Origin: Chlorobiaceae bacterium
GTDB taxonomy: Bacteria; Bacteroidota; Chlorobiia; Chlorobiales; Chlorobiaceae
Reading direction: 5' to 3'
DNA: 40,018 bases
Assembly: GCA_012972825.1 (NCBI GenBank)
Contig: JABDHL010000026.1
Location: 1 to 40,018, forward strand
Part shown: positions 9,330-17,891 of the stretch, in pieces
Numbering within the stretch: the stretch's first letter is position 1
Layout of the letters: each line of letters begins with the position of its first letter
The notes under the pieces: generated by a model
Database searches by the model: none
Told to the model about the DNA's origin: nothing
What the model saw: the letters and a program-made list of their open reading frames with translations, nothing else
Program-made: the position numbers and the translations under genes

Positions 9330-10109
9330 TTAAGTTTCTTTACGAATGATTTTTCCTCGATCGAGAGCTTTTGCTAATTGCTCAACTATCGTCGTCATAA
9401 AAAATCCAAGCGCCCCAACTGTTATTATCCCAACGATAACCAAGGCCATATTAAATTTATCGCGGCCCAACTGAATCCGGGTACCGATACCAAAATATGT
9501 CTGTATGAAAAGTTCTGCGGCCATTAACATAGCCCACGACATTCCAAGGGCGAGGGTAATCCCTGTTGTAATTGAAGGCAATGCTGCGGGTATGACAATT
9601 CGTCTAATAAGCTTTAATCCTTTATATCCATAGACTGAAGAGAGCTCAAAGTACTCTTTAGGCACATTTCGTATTCCGGCAAACGTATTCAGCGTGACCG
9701 GATAAAAGGCTGCCACAGTAATAATAATGATGCGAGGCAGCTCTGTAACTCCGAACCACATAATAATCAGAGGGATAAATCCTATGATGGGCACTTGCCG
9801 AATGACATTAAAAAATGGACCGAAAATTTTTTCCGCCGTTCTCGACAATCCCATGAGTAACCCAAACGAAAATCCACTCACTGTACCAATAAGAAATCCA
9901 ATCAATACCCGTTTTAAACTTGCAGCTATATGGAGGGCATACTCTTTTTCTACAAAATTGGTCACAAATGTTTTAATAATCTGGTTGGGAGAGGGAAGAA
10001 TAAATGACGCTACATAACCAGATGAGGCTACATATTGCCATACAATGACCAGAAGAAGGGGAACAATACTACTCCCAAGAAATGCTTTTGTTTTGTTGCT
10101 GATAGTCAT
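9330..10109 (-). CDS. ABC transporter permease, SsuC/TauC-like
   Basis: 259-residue inner-membrane permease with about six transmembrane helices and an EAA-type coupling loop (SSVYGYKGLKLIRRIVIPAA). Its ATG overlaps the TGA of the preceding permease (TGATG), so translation is coupled. The two adjacent permeases share features such as GALGFF/GTLGLI near the C-terminus, which indicates an old duplication and a heterodimeric membrane channel. The ATPase gene follows after 17 bases. Function: import of a periplasmically bound solute, probably an organosulfur or related anion by family and context. Confidence 0.9.
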   Translation of the reverse strand: MTISNKTKAFLGSSIVPLLLVIVWQYVASSGYVASFILPSPNQIIKTFVTNFVEKEYALHIAASLKRVLIGFLIGTVSGFSFGLLMGLSRTAEKIFGPFFNVIRQVPIIGFIPLIIMWFGVTELPRIIIITVAAFYPVTLNTFAGIRNVPKEYFELSSVYGYKGLKLIRRIVIPAALPSITTGITLALGMSWAMLMAAELFIQTYFGIGTRIQLGRDKFNMALVIVGIITVGALGFFMTTIVEQLAKALDRGKIIRKET

Positions 10110-10903
10110 CAGGCTGCTCCTCCATCAAAAGAGACTCGGCCTCGCAATACAAACTGTTCGAATTTTTTCAGAAGAGTATTTATTATTAACCCCAACGTTC
10201 CAATGACTACCAGTCCAGCCATGACAACATCGATCTGAAACATCTGACGACCCATAATCATCAAGAAACCTACACCTGATTCTGTTCCAAAAAGCTCGGC
10301 TCCGACCAAAAACATCCAGGACAACCCTATACTGAGACGAATGCCGGTAATGATCGAAGGTAAAGCGCTGGGTATAATAACTTTTGACAGGTAACGAAAA
10401 CTTTTGTAATCAAAAACCCGGGCAAGCTCATGATATTTTTCCGGAACACCGCTCACCCCTTGATAGGTATTAAAAATCATGGGGTAAAATGCTCCTATGG
10501 CAATGAAAAATATTCTCGCAAACTCATCTATACCAAAGAGCAGTATTATCATAGGCATCCATGCTAATTCAGGCACCTGCTGGAGTACCTTTACCAATGG
10601 ACCTAACGCTCTGTTTATAACTGGTGACAGCCCCATACCAACTCCAAGAATAAATCCGGCTGATCCACCAAGAAGAAATCCTAAAAAAACCCGATTCAGA
10701 CTTACCTGAATATTAGAAATGAGATCGCCGGATCGGAAAAGTTCTATTATGGTATTCCACAAAGTTAATGGCGGCACTAAAAGAAGTTCTGAAAACAGGT
10801 GCTGCGATACAGCTCCCTGCCATAATGCAAGAACAAAAAGAGGCACTATCAATCCAAGAAGTCTATCTTTAACGTTGAATCGTTGTAAAAATTTTAAGCT
10901 CAT
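10109..10903 (-). CDS. ABC transporter permease, SsuC/TauC-like
   Basis: 264-residue inner-membrane permease of the BPD_transp_1 family. It has an N-terminal helix about residues 14-34 and a coupling loop with ELARVFDYKSFRYLSKVIIP. It is the first gene after the SsuA-like binding protein, separated by 174 bases containing a strong hairpin (11004-11049). It shares its last base region with the next permease (TGATG overlap). It most likely pairs with that permease as the two halves of one channel. Start ATG at 10903; no better internal start was seen. Confidence 0.9.
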   Translation of the reverse strand: MSLKFLQRFNVKDRLLGLIVPLFVLALWQGAVSQHLFSELLLVPPLTLWNTIIELFRSGDLISNIQVSLNRVFLGFLLGGSAGFILGVGMGLSPVINRALGPLVKVLQQVPELAWMPMIILLFGIDEFARIFFIAIGAFYPMIFNTYQGVSGVPEKYHELARVFDYKSFRYLSKVIIPSALPSIITGIRLSIGLSWMFLVGAELFGTESGVGFLMIMGRQMFQIDVVMAGLVVIGTLGLIINTLLKKFEQFVLRGRVSFDGGAA

Positions 10904-11003
10904 AACTTTATACCTTGAAATAACGCGATTTCCAGTTCCAGATTATGGTTGCTATCGCGAATATAGAAAGAGAATTATGCTGATTTGTCCGGTAACTACT
11001 ACC

Positions 11004-11049
11004 GCTGAAAAGAGGCTTATATCAAAAAGATATTAACCTCTCTTTCAGC
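11004..11049 (-). terminator. Intercistronic hairpin between binding-protein and permease genes
   Basis: GCTGAAAAGAGG at 11004-11015 pairs with CCTCTCTTTCAGC at 11037-11049, leaving one bulged base. The interior ATATCAAAAAGATAT can extend the stem. There is no proper T-run after it on the minus strand. It is therefore more likely a partial terminator or an RNA-stability element that keeps binding-protein mRNA more abundant than permease mRNA, as in other binding-protein operons. That role is inference. Confidence 0.6.
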
Positions 11050-11077
11050 GCCGATAGTCTAATACCTGGATTACATT

Positions 11078-12106
11078 TTATTTGGCCCAATAATTTTCAA
11101 GACCAAGTTCTTTCAAAGCTGCCTGTTCGTAACTTTTGTCAATCCATTGATCAACATCAAATTTTTTTCTGATCAATTTATTGTGTTCAGAAAAATCAAC
11201 TAAATCCTTGTAATGAACAGTATTGCCTTGAGTTAGCAGTGGATTGTGCCTAACTTTCAAGGGAAGCAATGCGTATTCAGATTTCAGATATTTGTATTTA
11301 GCACCGGTGTTTACAAGTATCTTGAGCAACACTTCTCTATTCTTTTCATCAGAAGCGAAGCGGTTAGCCTGGAGATAGACCTTTACAACCCTCTTTACGA
11401 TATCTGGATACTTCTTTGCAAAGTCCTCCTGAACCACAAGACCGGTAGTTGCACGAGTTGATAGCGGCAGTTGGTTTGTATCGCCAATTACTTCTCCAAC
11501 ACCGAGATCAACAACGGGCCTATCAGCACCAATTCCTATTGCATCAATACTCTTTGCAATAAGGGCCGCCTGGGCATCTGTAGTATTCAGATTTACAGTT
11601 CTAACATCTTTTTCCGTCAAACCATTAGCCAGAAGCAATTTAATAAAGGGCGGCTGAAGATTGGTTCCTTTAAAAATTCCAAACGATCTTCCTTTAAGAT
11701 CTTTTACACCCTTGATATGCAAATCCGTACGACCAATGATATATGTATTTGCCCCTACATCGGTAGCTAGTATAAATTTTGTTTTCAATCCACCAGCTTT
11801 TCCTGTTACTATTGGAAAATCACCATAATTAGCAAAGTCGGCTAGTCCAGCAGCTAAAGCTTCATTTACTCCAGGTCCTGCTGTTACAAAATTGCTTACT
11901 TCTATCTTTATACCATCTTTTGCAAACTCTTTTTCCAATAACTGCTGATCGACAATTATGTTATTAACTAATGCAGATGGTTTACCCAATACAATAGTGC
12001 TGCCTGGAAAGGCAAACCTGATCACTTTTGGCTTTTCCGCCGCCTGCGCAGTGAACCCCATAAAAAGCACTGCAACAAGTGGTAAAGCTTTTATCCAATT
12101 TTTCAT
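11078..12106 (-). CDS. Periplasmic sulfonate-type substrate-binding protein (SsuA-like), sulfur-free when mature
   Basis: 342 residues from ATG 12106, preceded by AAAGGAG at good spacing; an in-frame start six codons upstream is less likely. The signal peptide runs to about AQA-AEK (residue 23). The mature chain has the aliphatic-sulfonate/nitrate binding-protein fold, for example AGPGVNEALAAGLADFANYG and TTDAQAALIAKSIDAIGIG. The mature protein contains no cysteine and no methionine; both methionines of the precursor lie in the signal peptide. It is distinct from the three paralogous binding proteins downstream. It lies 32 bases after the porin gene and upstream of two permeases and an ATPase, so it is the binding protein of that importer. 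Regulation by the cysteine leader upstream of the porin is likely. Confidence 0.88.
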   Translation of the reverse strand: MKNWIKALPLVAVLFMGFTAQAAEKPKVIRFAFPGSTIVLGKPSALVNNIIVDQQLLEKEFAKDGIKIEVSNFVTAGPGVNEALAAGLADFANYGDFPIVTGKAGGLKTKFILATDVGANTYIIGRTDLHIKGVKDLKGRSFGIFKGTNLQPPFIKLLLANGLTEKDVRTVNLNTTDAQAALIAKSIDAIGIGADRPVVDLGVGEVIGDTNQLPLSTRATTGLVVQEDFAKKYPDIVKRVVKVYLQANRFASDEKNREVLLKILVNTGAKYKYLKSEYALLPLKVRHNPLLTQGNTVHYKDLVDFSEHNKLIRKKFDVDQWIDKSYEQAALKELGLENYWAK

Positions 12107-12137
12107 GTTATTATCTCCTTTCAATTATTAATTTCTA

Positions 12138-13520
12138 TTAAAATCCAAACTGGAACTGCGCAATAAACTGACTCTGTTTTACATTTGTGTTTTTTAAATT
12201 ACTCACATTATAATTCAGCTGAAGTTTAGTTGTTTGCGCAAAGAAAAAGTTAAATCCATAGGTCAATACACTGGATTCATTGTTTGCGACTGAGGTGTCA
12301 GGATCGAAGTAGTCATAGCGAATAAAGGGCTGATAGGTCTTAGGCCACCAATCATCAAGACGGGACTGGTTACGCACCTGGTTCAGAAACTGCTCACCCC
12401 ACTCATAAAAAAGAGTTGCCGTATATGCCTTACTCTTAATTGTAGACTTCACTGCATTGGCAATCGTTGTTCCGGAGATAACACGATCATCATCACCTAC
12501 GGCATATTCAGCTGTAAACCCAAATGGAGATGCTACATAGGCAATATCTGCGCCATAGCGATTTCTTGTTCCCTTGCCACTTCCTCCCGTAATGAGAGTA
12601 CCGTTGCTCTGAGCAAGATCTTTTTCACCACTGTAAAATGAACTACCAATAGACAATCCTCTAAAATCCGAGTTATAGTCTACGGGTGCATTCAGAACAA
12701 TCCTGCCTACAACATCCTTTGATTTATTGGTTTCAGCCGTATTCCAGTTTGAGCCGTTAAAAATCCCGAGTTGATATTGAATCAGTGGAACGCGATAGGT
12801 GTAAGCGAGATCTACAAAAGGAAAGAGATCCCCTTTCAACTGCACTCCCAAATCCCTTTGCGCCAGATTCCAACCATTAGCACCGGCAAATATGGCATAG
12901 ACTGCAGCCGGCTTTTTATCTTCACCTACCTGAGGTTCAAGGCCAAATGGTATAGCTTGTTGACCAAATGTTATGTTGAAGTTCGGTTTTTCTATATCAA
13001 GGGACGGAAAAATAGCGTACTGCAAATAGGCATCATAGGGCTGAAAGGTATTAGTCGCCGCAGTACTTATAAGCGAGAGAGCATAGGTTAAATTTCGACC
13101 CTCTTCATAATCTTTCTTGAGGGCTCCGCTGAAAGAAAGAATTGCTGCATTTACCGTAAAACCATTTGGAGATGTCGGTTGGTTCGTTGACGTCACAGCA
13201 GTATAACGATTCTGCAGGGTACCACCGATCGTGAGTGATCGTGCTGTATTTGCAATATTACTGTCAAGCTGACGGGTCAACTGGTCCCGGAGAACTGCCA
13301 CATCAGAAGTAAGCCCCTGAAGGTCTCTTTTTGTTGCAGCCTGGCTATCTTCATCGACTTCGGCTGTGCCTGCATTTTCCTGTACGACACTTTCAGTTTT
13401 TTCTGGCTTTACCGAGGGCTCAGGAATTTGCTTCCTGGCAGCCTGAAGATCGGCATTACTTATCAAAAGGCCTCCAAGAAGAAGCAGCGTCAACTTTGCT
13501 TTACTTATTCTATTTGTCAT
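12138..13520 (-). CDS. Outer-membrane porin (OprP/O-like beta-barrel), free of Cys and Met
   Basis: 460 residues from ATG 13520, chosen because the signal peptide starts there; the longer frame begins with TTG at 13583. Signal peptide to about residue 28 (LLLLGGLLISNA...). A polar linker and short coiled-coil segment (RDLQGLTSDVAVLRDQLTRQ) follow at about 65-85, then a beta-barrel of alternating aromatic strands ending in a C-terminal Phe (AQFQFGF), the usual barrel-assembly signal. It resembles the phosphate-selective porin O/P family. After the initiator there is no Met and no Cys in the entire chain. It leads the ABC importer operon and is preceded by a cysteine-codon leader and terminator. 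Probable role: outer-membrane passage of the anionic organosulfur substrates. Confidence 0.85.
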   Translation of the reverse strand: MTNRISKAKLTLLLLGGLLISNADLQAARKQIPEPSVKPEKTESVVQENAGTAEVDEDSQAATKRDLQGLTSDVAVLRDQLTRQLDSNIANTARSLTIGGTLQNRYTAVTSTNQPTSPNGFTVNAAILSFSGALKKDYEEGRNLTYALSLISTAATNTFQPYDAYLQYAIFPSLDIEKPNFNITFGQQAIPFGLEPQVGEDKKPAAVYAIFAGANGWNLAQRDLGVQLKGDLFPFVDLAYTYRVPLIQYQLGIFNGSNWNTAETNKSKDVVGRIVLNAPVDYNSDFRGLSIGSSFYSGEKDLAQSNGTLITGGSGKGTRNRYGADIAYVASPFGFTAEYAVGDDDRVISGTTIANAVKSTIKSKAYTATLFYEWGEQFLNQVRNQSRLDDWWPKTYQPFIRYDYFDPDTSVANNESSVLTYGFNFFFAQTTKLQLNYNVSNLKNTNVKQSQFIAQFQFGF

Positions 13521-13699
13521 TAGATCTTTTTTTATTGTGAATTTGATTTCGGTATTCTTATACAAGAGTTCCGTATTTAACAAATACTATTTTATAGCTA
13601 TATTTTCTTTTGTAATTCCAAGCAGGGCTACATCGAACAATATGATGTGATTTTACAAGCATACTTATATTTTTTTAGTGATATGATTTAAATATTCAG

Positions 13700-13741
13700 T
13701 AAAAAGAAAAAGCCAATTCTCTACGTGCAAGAATCGGCTTC
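13700..13741 (-). terminator. Attenuator terminator of leader A
   Basis: On the minus strand GAAGCCGATTCTT and GAGAATTGGCTT form a long hairpin followed by TTTTCTTTTT, a rho-independent terminator. It lies 180 bases before the porin ATG and 29 bases after the stop of a Cys-rich leader ORF. The 5' arm can instead pair with AAGAAAGGTTTT inside the leader ORF (13781-13793), with one small internal loop and wobble pairs, giving a possible antiterminator. Confidence 0.8.
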
Positions 13742-13769
13742 CCTATCAACTTGAATAATACATCAAGCT

Positions 13770-13835
13770 CTATATCGGGATAAAACCTTTCTTATCGTAA
13801 TATTCCAAACAACAACAACAAAAGATCTTTGACAT
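13770..13835 (-). CDS. Leader peptide A with four consecutive Cys codons (attenuator)
   Basis: A 21-residue ORF beginning MSKIFCCCCLEYYD and ending IPI, with TGT four times in a row at codons 6-9. It stops at 13770, just before the terminator at 13700-13741, upstream of the porin gene. Consecutive codons of one amino acid in a short ORF before a terminator are the hallmark of ribosome-mediated attenuation: scarce Cys-tRNA stalls the ribosome and allows read-through. Sequence around and after the Cys codons is recognisably shared with leader C (27727-27810), including the AAGGT..TTA block and the terminator. Confidence 0.8.
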   Translation of the reverse strand: MSKIFCCCCLEYYDKKGFIPI

Positions 13836-13969
13836 AGCTCTTTTTTTATAATTTTATATTGAATTACTTAAACGTGATTAACTCAATATTCTTTAAAATC
13901 ATTACCCAGCCCAAGAAGAGATTTACTCTGTTTTATATCTTTTAAGATGAGCAATCAGGAGTGATTTTG

Positions 13970-14012
13970 AAATCCCGTTTAAACGGCATATTGCATACCA
14001 TAAATGAGTTAT
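13970..14012 (-). promoter_or_regulatory. Promoter-like repeat with dyad, copy A
   Basis: Minus-strand pattern AACTCATTTATGGTATGCAA followed by an imperfect dyad (ATGCCG...CGGGAT, centre TTTAAA). It is one of five copies in the window; the others lie at 27867, 29402, 30940 and 36698. The TATGCAAT element is -10-like and the dyad would fall at the transcript start. It lies directly after the flavin reductase stop and about 135 bases before leader A. The remaining intergenic stretch 13836-13969 is AT-rich with nothing else recognised. Confidence 0.55.
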
Positions 14013-14025
14013 TACTAAATAAAAT

Positions 14026-14584
14026 TTACTTGTCGACATTATTCAGGCTCGCACCTATTAATAAAGCTTTTCCAAGAAGCGCACCCACGCTATGGTAGCC
14101 CTTTTGAGATGTATCATAAACAAGTGGCTTGATTTTCATAATATCGAGGTGCCCATCTTTTGTAAAAAAGATGGGCATCGGCCTTAACATCAATAATTTC
14201 ACCAATAAACTGAGTATGCACCCCAATCTCATGAATCTGAAACAGACGGCACTCGAGTACAACTGGAAACTCAGCAGCATAAGGAGCATCGACCAGTTCA
14301 CTTTTGACATGAGTCAGTCCGCTATCAGAAAACTTATCCACATCACGACCCGAGACAATCCCAACATAATCTGCTGTTTCAATGATCTTTTCACTGGCTA
14401 TTCCTACCGTACAACCCTGGCGTGCAATGATTCTGGCATAGGAGTACCTGGACTTCCGCAGTGATATTGTAACACATGGAGGTTGTGAAGAGCAGATGCC
14501 TCCCAAGGCAGCATTCATCACATTAGGCTTGCCAAAGGAGTCGTAGGAGCCAACCATCAGAACCGGTGCCGGAAAGAGAATCAT
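14026..14584 (-). pseudogene. Flavin reductase-like FMN-binding protein with a +1 frameshift
   Basis: The first part (from ATG 14584) reads as a flavin reductase/DIM6-NTAB domain: PAPVLMVGSYDSFGKPNVMN, then SLRKSRYSYARII and GIASEKIIETADYVGIVSG. After VKADAHLF the frame is lost. The natural continuation (TKDGHLDIMKIKPLVYDTSQ... ending NNVDK at 14026) is in the next frame. Removing one T from the six-T run at 14164-14169 (A-run on the plus strand) restores a 185-residue protein. The cause could be a true mutation, a homopolymer sequencing error or slippage; sequence alone cannot say. It lies 21 bases after the HgdB-like gene. Family members bind FMN and use NAD(P)H. Confidence 0.75.
14151..14176. 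repeat. Perfect 11-bp inverted repeat at the frameshift site
   Basis: GCCCATCTTTT and AAAAGATGGGC separated by GTAA, inside the flavin reductase gene. The homopolymer responsible for the frameshift is part of the right arm and loop. A hairpin here could promote polymerase slippage or affect translation. Confidence 0.7.
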
Positions 14585-14605
14585 CTGAAATCAACTGCCC
14601 ATCCG

Positions 14606-15880
14606 TTATGAAAGCATTTCAACGAACGCTCGAACTCTGGTCAGCAACTGTCCTGACGGCGGCCCAACCTGAAAACTACCTTCCAGACTGATTGAAGGTA
14701 TCCCCAGTTTGTGGAAATGATCCCGCTGGATTTCCTGATGAACTCCGGCAAAGGAGCAGCCGACATAGGAGTAAAAGAGGATTCCCTTTGCACCATATTC
14801 TTCAATCAGCTCCTCAATGGGTTTGAGACGGTGAACCGGCGAGCCTCCATACCCTTCCGGTCCGCCAAGCATGTTCAAAGCAATTGATTCCAGGGGGGTT
14901 CGGGCATTGACCCAGTCATGCCGCCATACGTTAGGAGTGCTCCAGGCAAGGATGGCACCACCGCAGTCATCTACGGTCTTGTATACGCCAAATTCCTGAC
15001 CGCGCCCTCCAACCCAGGCAAGGGGAATAACCTTTCCACGCGCTGCCTGGATATAGTCTGCCACCCTTAGTTCGCTTAGCAGCAGATCGACGACTGCCTC
15101 ATATTCCTCCGGCTTTCCGAAATAGTGGCCACTGCCCATCAGCAGGAACATAGTGGCTAAGCTCCTGATATAAAGGGGGTTATTCTTTCGCAGATCGAGG
15201 ATTTTCCGTACCTTTCCAAGAATTCGGTTTATGCGCTCGATCTCGTAAGCTACGCGTGCCTGATCTACCGGTTTGCCGGTAAGCCGGATTGCAAGATCTT
15301 CAAACTCCTCGGCCAAAAAACGAACATGCTCAGCAAGTCGTTCAGGATCGTTGTTGCGAGGTCGATTGACAGTTTCAATGCGATGTACCGTAAAGCCTTC
15401 GTCAGCAATCAGCTCCCAACCAAGATTAAGTGGTTCGCAAGACCTGTTGAACACTATAATCTCTTTTACAGGGTGATTACGACGCAGATACCATTCACCC
15501 AGCACCGATGCAACCATTGAGCAGGTTTCTTTGGGCAGTTGAAAATAGTCCTCGGCTATCATCATAGCATCGTTTGAACCAAGCCGACCGAGCTCTGTCA
15601 AAGAGATCGGCACAATATCCAGCGCATACATCAGCGGCGAATCCCATATTCCCATTACCCATGCCGAACGTCCACCATTTATTGCATGCTTTTCGGCATC
15701 CTCGACATAGCTCAGTGCCAAATCATAGAGTTTGCCAACAGCTGGTGAGTAACTGTGCTCCTGTTTGCTTGCATTGATATACTCAAGCTGGTTCTGAAGC
15801 TCCTGTCGAGTCGCAATTTTCGGTGCAGAGAAGATGGATTGACCTAACGCAATGGGCTTAATTTCTGTAGTCAGCAACAT
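14606..15880 (-). CDS. 2-hydroxyacyl-CoA dehydratase / double-cubane protein (HgdB/DCCP)-like
   Basis: 424 residues of the HgdB/BcrC family, which uses electrons driven in by an ATP-hydrolysing activator to perform very low-potential reductions or dehydrations. Only four cysteines are present: C120 (KETCSM), C148 (NRSCEP), C306 (DDCGGA) and C374 (YVGCSF). They are enough for one [4Fe-4S] cluster and perhaps part of a larger one. The ATG at 15880 has AAGGAG at good spacing and overlaps the previous gene by 23 bases. Both partners it needs, two activator ATPases, lie directly upstream. Whether it is a dehydratase, a DCCP-type reductase or a new activity cannot be told; no CoA-pathway genes are nearby, which favours a non-dehydratase role. 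Confidence 0.8.
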   Translation of the reverse strand: MLLTTEIKPIALGQSIFSAPKIATRQELQNQLEYINASKQEHSYSPAVGKLYDLALSYVEDAEKHAINGGRSAWVMGIWDSPLMYALDIVPISLTELGRLGSNDAMMIAEDYFQLPKETCSMVASVLGEWYLRRNHPVKEIIVFNRSCEPLNLGWELIADEGFTVHRIETVNRPRNNDPERLAEHVRFLAEEFEDLAIRLTGKPVDQARVAYEIERINRILGKVRKILDLRKNNPLYIRSLATMFLLMGSGHYFGKPEEYEAVVDLLLSELRVADYIQAARGKVIPLAWVGGRGQEFGVYKTVDDCGGAILAWSTPNVWRHDWVNARTPLESIALNMLGGPEGYGGSPVHRLKPIEELIEEYGAKGILFYSYVGCSFAGVHQEIQRDHFHKLGIPSISLEGSFQVGPPSGQLLTRVRAFVEMLS

Positions 15881-17891
15881 TTAAAATCTCCTTTTTTTCG
15901 TTCAAAACTTCTATAAACGCTTCAAGTCGGGTTGTGATCTGGCCTATATCGCCCTGGGAATAATCTGTAGCCAACTCCAGCACCGGAATATCCAAATCCT
16001 GAAAGCGTCGGATAAATCTGTTTTTGGTCATGCCAAAGCATGGGCAAAACTTTAGATAGGTGTAGATCACCCCATGAACGCGATATTCAGTGGCCAGCTC
16101 AACTGAGAAATCGAGCAGTTTGTCCAGTGGTGTCTGTCGAGCGCAAGGAGCCTGGTCGAGATAGGCATTTGCAAGTGCCTGCCATGGATCAATTTTTTCA
16201 TCAGTGTCGTGGTAGAAGGGGCGGAGTCCGGAGCAGTGATCTTCAACAACAATTCGCGCACCGATTTTGTCTTCAATCAGATCCAGAATACGCCTGTCGC
16301 CCTCAGCCACAATGCCACCTGACATCATGAGACGCAATGGCGCCGATCCTGTTTTCGGTGTACTCGCAAGCCTCAGGTAGACATCTTCAAGCAATATCAG
16401 CTGTTCTTCCGGCTGCAGATAGTAAAAGGCTTTGGTGATTTCGAGAAAATCGCGTCCAGTCAGCGGCGGATTGTCGCGCTTTCGGAGTGCAGAGATTTCA
16501 CGGATCAGACTGCGGATCCGGTTGAAGAGCTGAATCTGCTCGGATAACTCGTCGTCTCCTACCAGTTTGCCGGTGAGCTTTGCAAGATCCTTACGGAAAT
16601 TGAGGATTTCCTGACGGAAGAATTTACGGCCCGCTTCACGGCCGCCATCACGCGGAACAACATAGCCTATTGAAGGTTGAAAAAAGTTATCGATAGCCTC
16701 TGCTGTTGCTTTCATCGAGTCACAGGTATAGAAGGTCACGACCTGGTCGAGGCCTGTATAGAGAGGGTCCTTTTCGGCAAAGTGACCCAATAGACTTTTT
16801 GTAAAATCGCAGAAGACGCTTTTGGTAATCAGTTCACCTCGGGATACGACTTCCGGTTCTCCGCATTTCAAGAGGCGTGTATGCGCAGCTCCTGAAGCTG
16901 CAATCAGTTCAATAGGCGTGTATGTACAGAGATATCCGACTTTCTTAACATCTGAGCGTTCTATGAATGCGTTTTCGGCTTCTTTGGTGCGCTCGATAAT
17001 GTCGTGTATGTCTGCTTTGAGAGTAGCGACATTTTCATCGGAAACAGTGCGCTGTTCGGCATAGAAACGCTGGGCATAGACAGCAGCACCAAGCGCGCCA
17101 GCATAGACAGGATCAAGCTTGAAGGCTTTGATAGGCAGACCTATCAGGTCTTCAAGAGCTTTTTTCATGCCGATGTTATTCGAGACACCACCGGTAAAAA
17201 CAAGATCGCCTTCAAGGGGAATCTTGCTGACAAGATTTTTGACCCGCCTCGCCGAGGCATAGTGCAGGCCTGCTGCAATCGCTTCACGGGTTTCACCGCG
17301 TGCACGATGAGAGATGATTTCGGATTCGGCAAACACCACACACTGGCTGCTGATCTGAGGTTGTGACTCGGCACGTAGTGACGCTGGACCAAGTTCAGCA
17401 ATCGTGTATTCGAGCAGGCTTGCAGCTTTTTCAAGAAAGCGTCCGGTACCCGCAGCGCACTTGTCGTTCATGATGAACTTGGTAACCTTGCCGGTTTTGG
17501 GATCAACCTGGATCGCTTTCGAATCCTGCCCGCCGATATCGATGATTGTTCGGGTGTCTTTATTCAGGTAATGCGCACCCATGGCATGGCAGGAAATTTC
17601 GGTAACAATTTCTCGTGGAATCTGCACAAACTCCAGCGCAATCCGCCCATAACCTGTACCAACGATAAAACGAATTTGTTCACGGGTGATACCGGCGACC
17701 TCAACGAGTTCGTCGAGCAATTCATCAGCAGTTACCTGCATGTTGACACCGGTCGGCACCTGCGCAACAAAAAGTTCGTCTCCATGCAACAGCACAGCCT
17801 TGGCTCCGCGTGAGCCGATGTCTACACCAAGCACGCTGTTTTTACTTATTTTACTGACCAGTCGTGAATCAATGACTTCGGAGAGTTTCAT
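15858..17891 (-). CDS. BadF/HgdC-type activator ATPase fused to an HgdB-like domain
   Basis: 677 residues. Residues 1-275 are an activator ATPase of the ASKHA fold with phosphate motif GVDIGSRGAKAV and the two cluster cysteines C145 (MNDKCAAGTGRFLE) and C184 (SSQCVVFAES); two subunits would share one [4Fe-4S]. Residues about 315-677 are a dehydratase-type domain with C322 (LCTYTP), C343, C361 (FCDFTK), C390 (YTCDS) and a C-terminal KFCPCFG pair. Electron donor and acceptor modules are thus in one chain. The ATG overlaps the stop of the upstream activator (ATGA) after a GGGAGG site, and the 3' end overlaps the HgdB-like gene. It probably pairs with that protein as the second subunit of the acceptor dimer. 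Confidence 0.85.
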   Translation of the reverse strand: MKLSEVIDSRLVSKISKNSVLGVDIGSRGAKAVLLHGDELFVAQVPTGVNMQVTADELLDELVEVAGITREQIRFIVGTGYGRIALEFVQIPREIVTEISCHAMGAHYLNKDTRTIIDIGGQDSKAIQVDPKTGKVTKFIMNDKCAAGTGRFLEKAASLLEYTIAELGPASLRAESQPQISSQCVVFAESEIISHRARGETREAIAAGLHYASARRVKNLVSKIPLEGDLVFTGGVSNNIGMKKALEDLIGLPIKAFKLDPVYAGALGAAVYAQRFYAEQRTVSDENVATLKADIHDIIERTKEAENAFIERSDVKKVGYLCTYTPIELIAASGAAHTRLLKCGEPEVVSRGELITKSVFCDFTKSLLGHFAEKDPLYTGLDQVVTFYTCDSMKATAEAIDNFFQPSIGYVVPRDGGREAGRKFFRQEILNFRKDLAKLTGKLVGDDELSEQIQLFNRIRSLIREISALRKRDNPPLTGRDFLEITKAFYYLQPEEQLILLEDVYLRLASTPKTGSAPLRLMMSGGIVAEGDRRILDLIEDKIGARIVVEDHCSGLRPFYHDTDEKIDPWQALANAYLDQAPCARQTPLDKLLDFSVELATEYRVHGVIYTYLKFCPCFGMTKNRFIRRFQDLDIPVLELATDYSQGDIGQITTRLEAFIEVLNEKKEILNVADYRN

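Noticed and set aside
13700-13835. A metabolite riboswitch upstream of the porin
   Set aside because: No known riboswitch motif was recognised, and the runs of Cys codons in three leaders explain the conserved sequence better.
13970-14012. Sigma-54 promoter in the repeat
   Set aside because: The GG and GC elements with the required spacing are not kept in the other copies.
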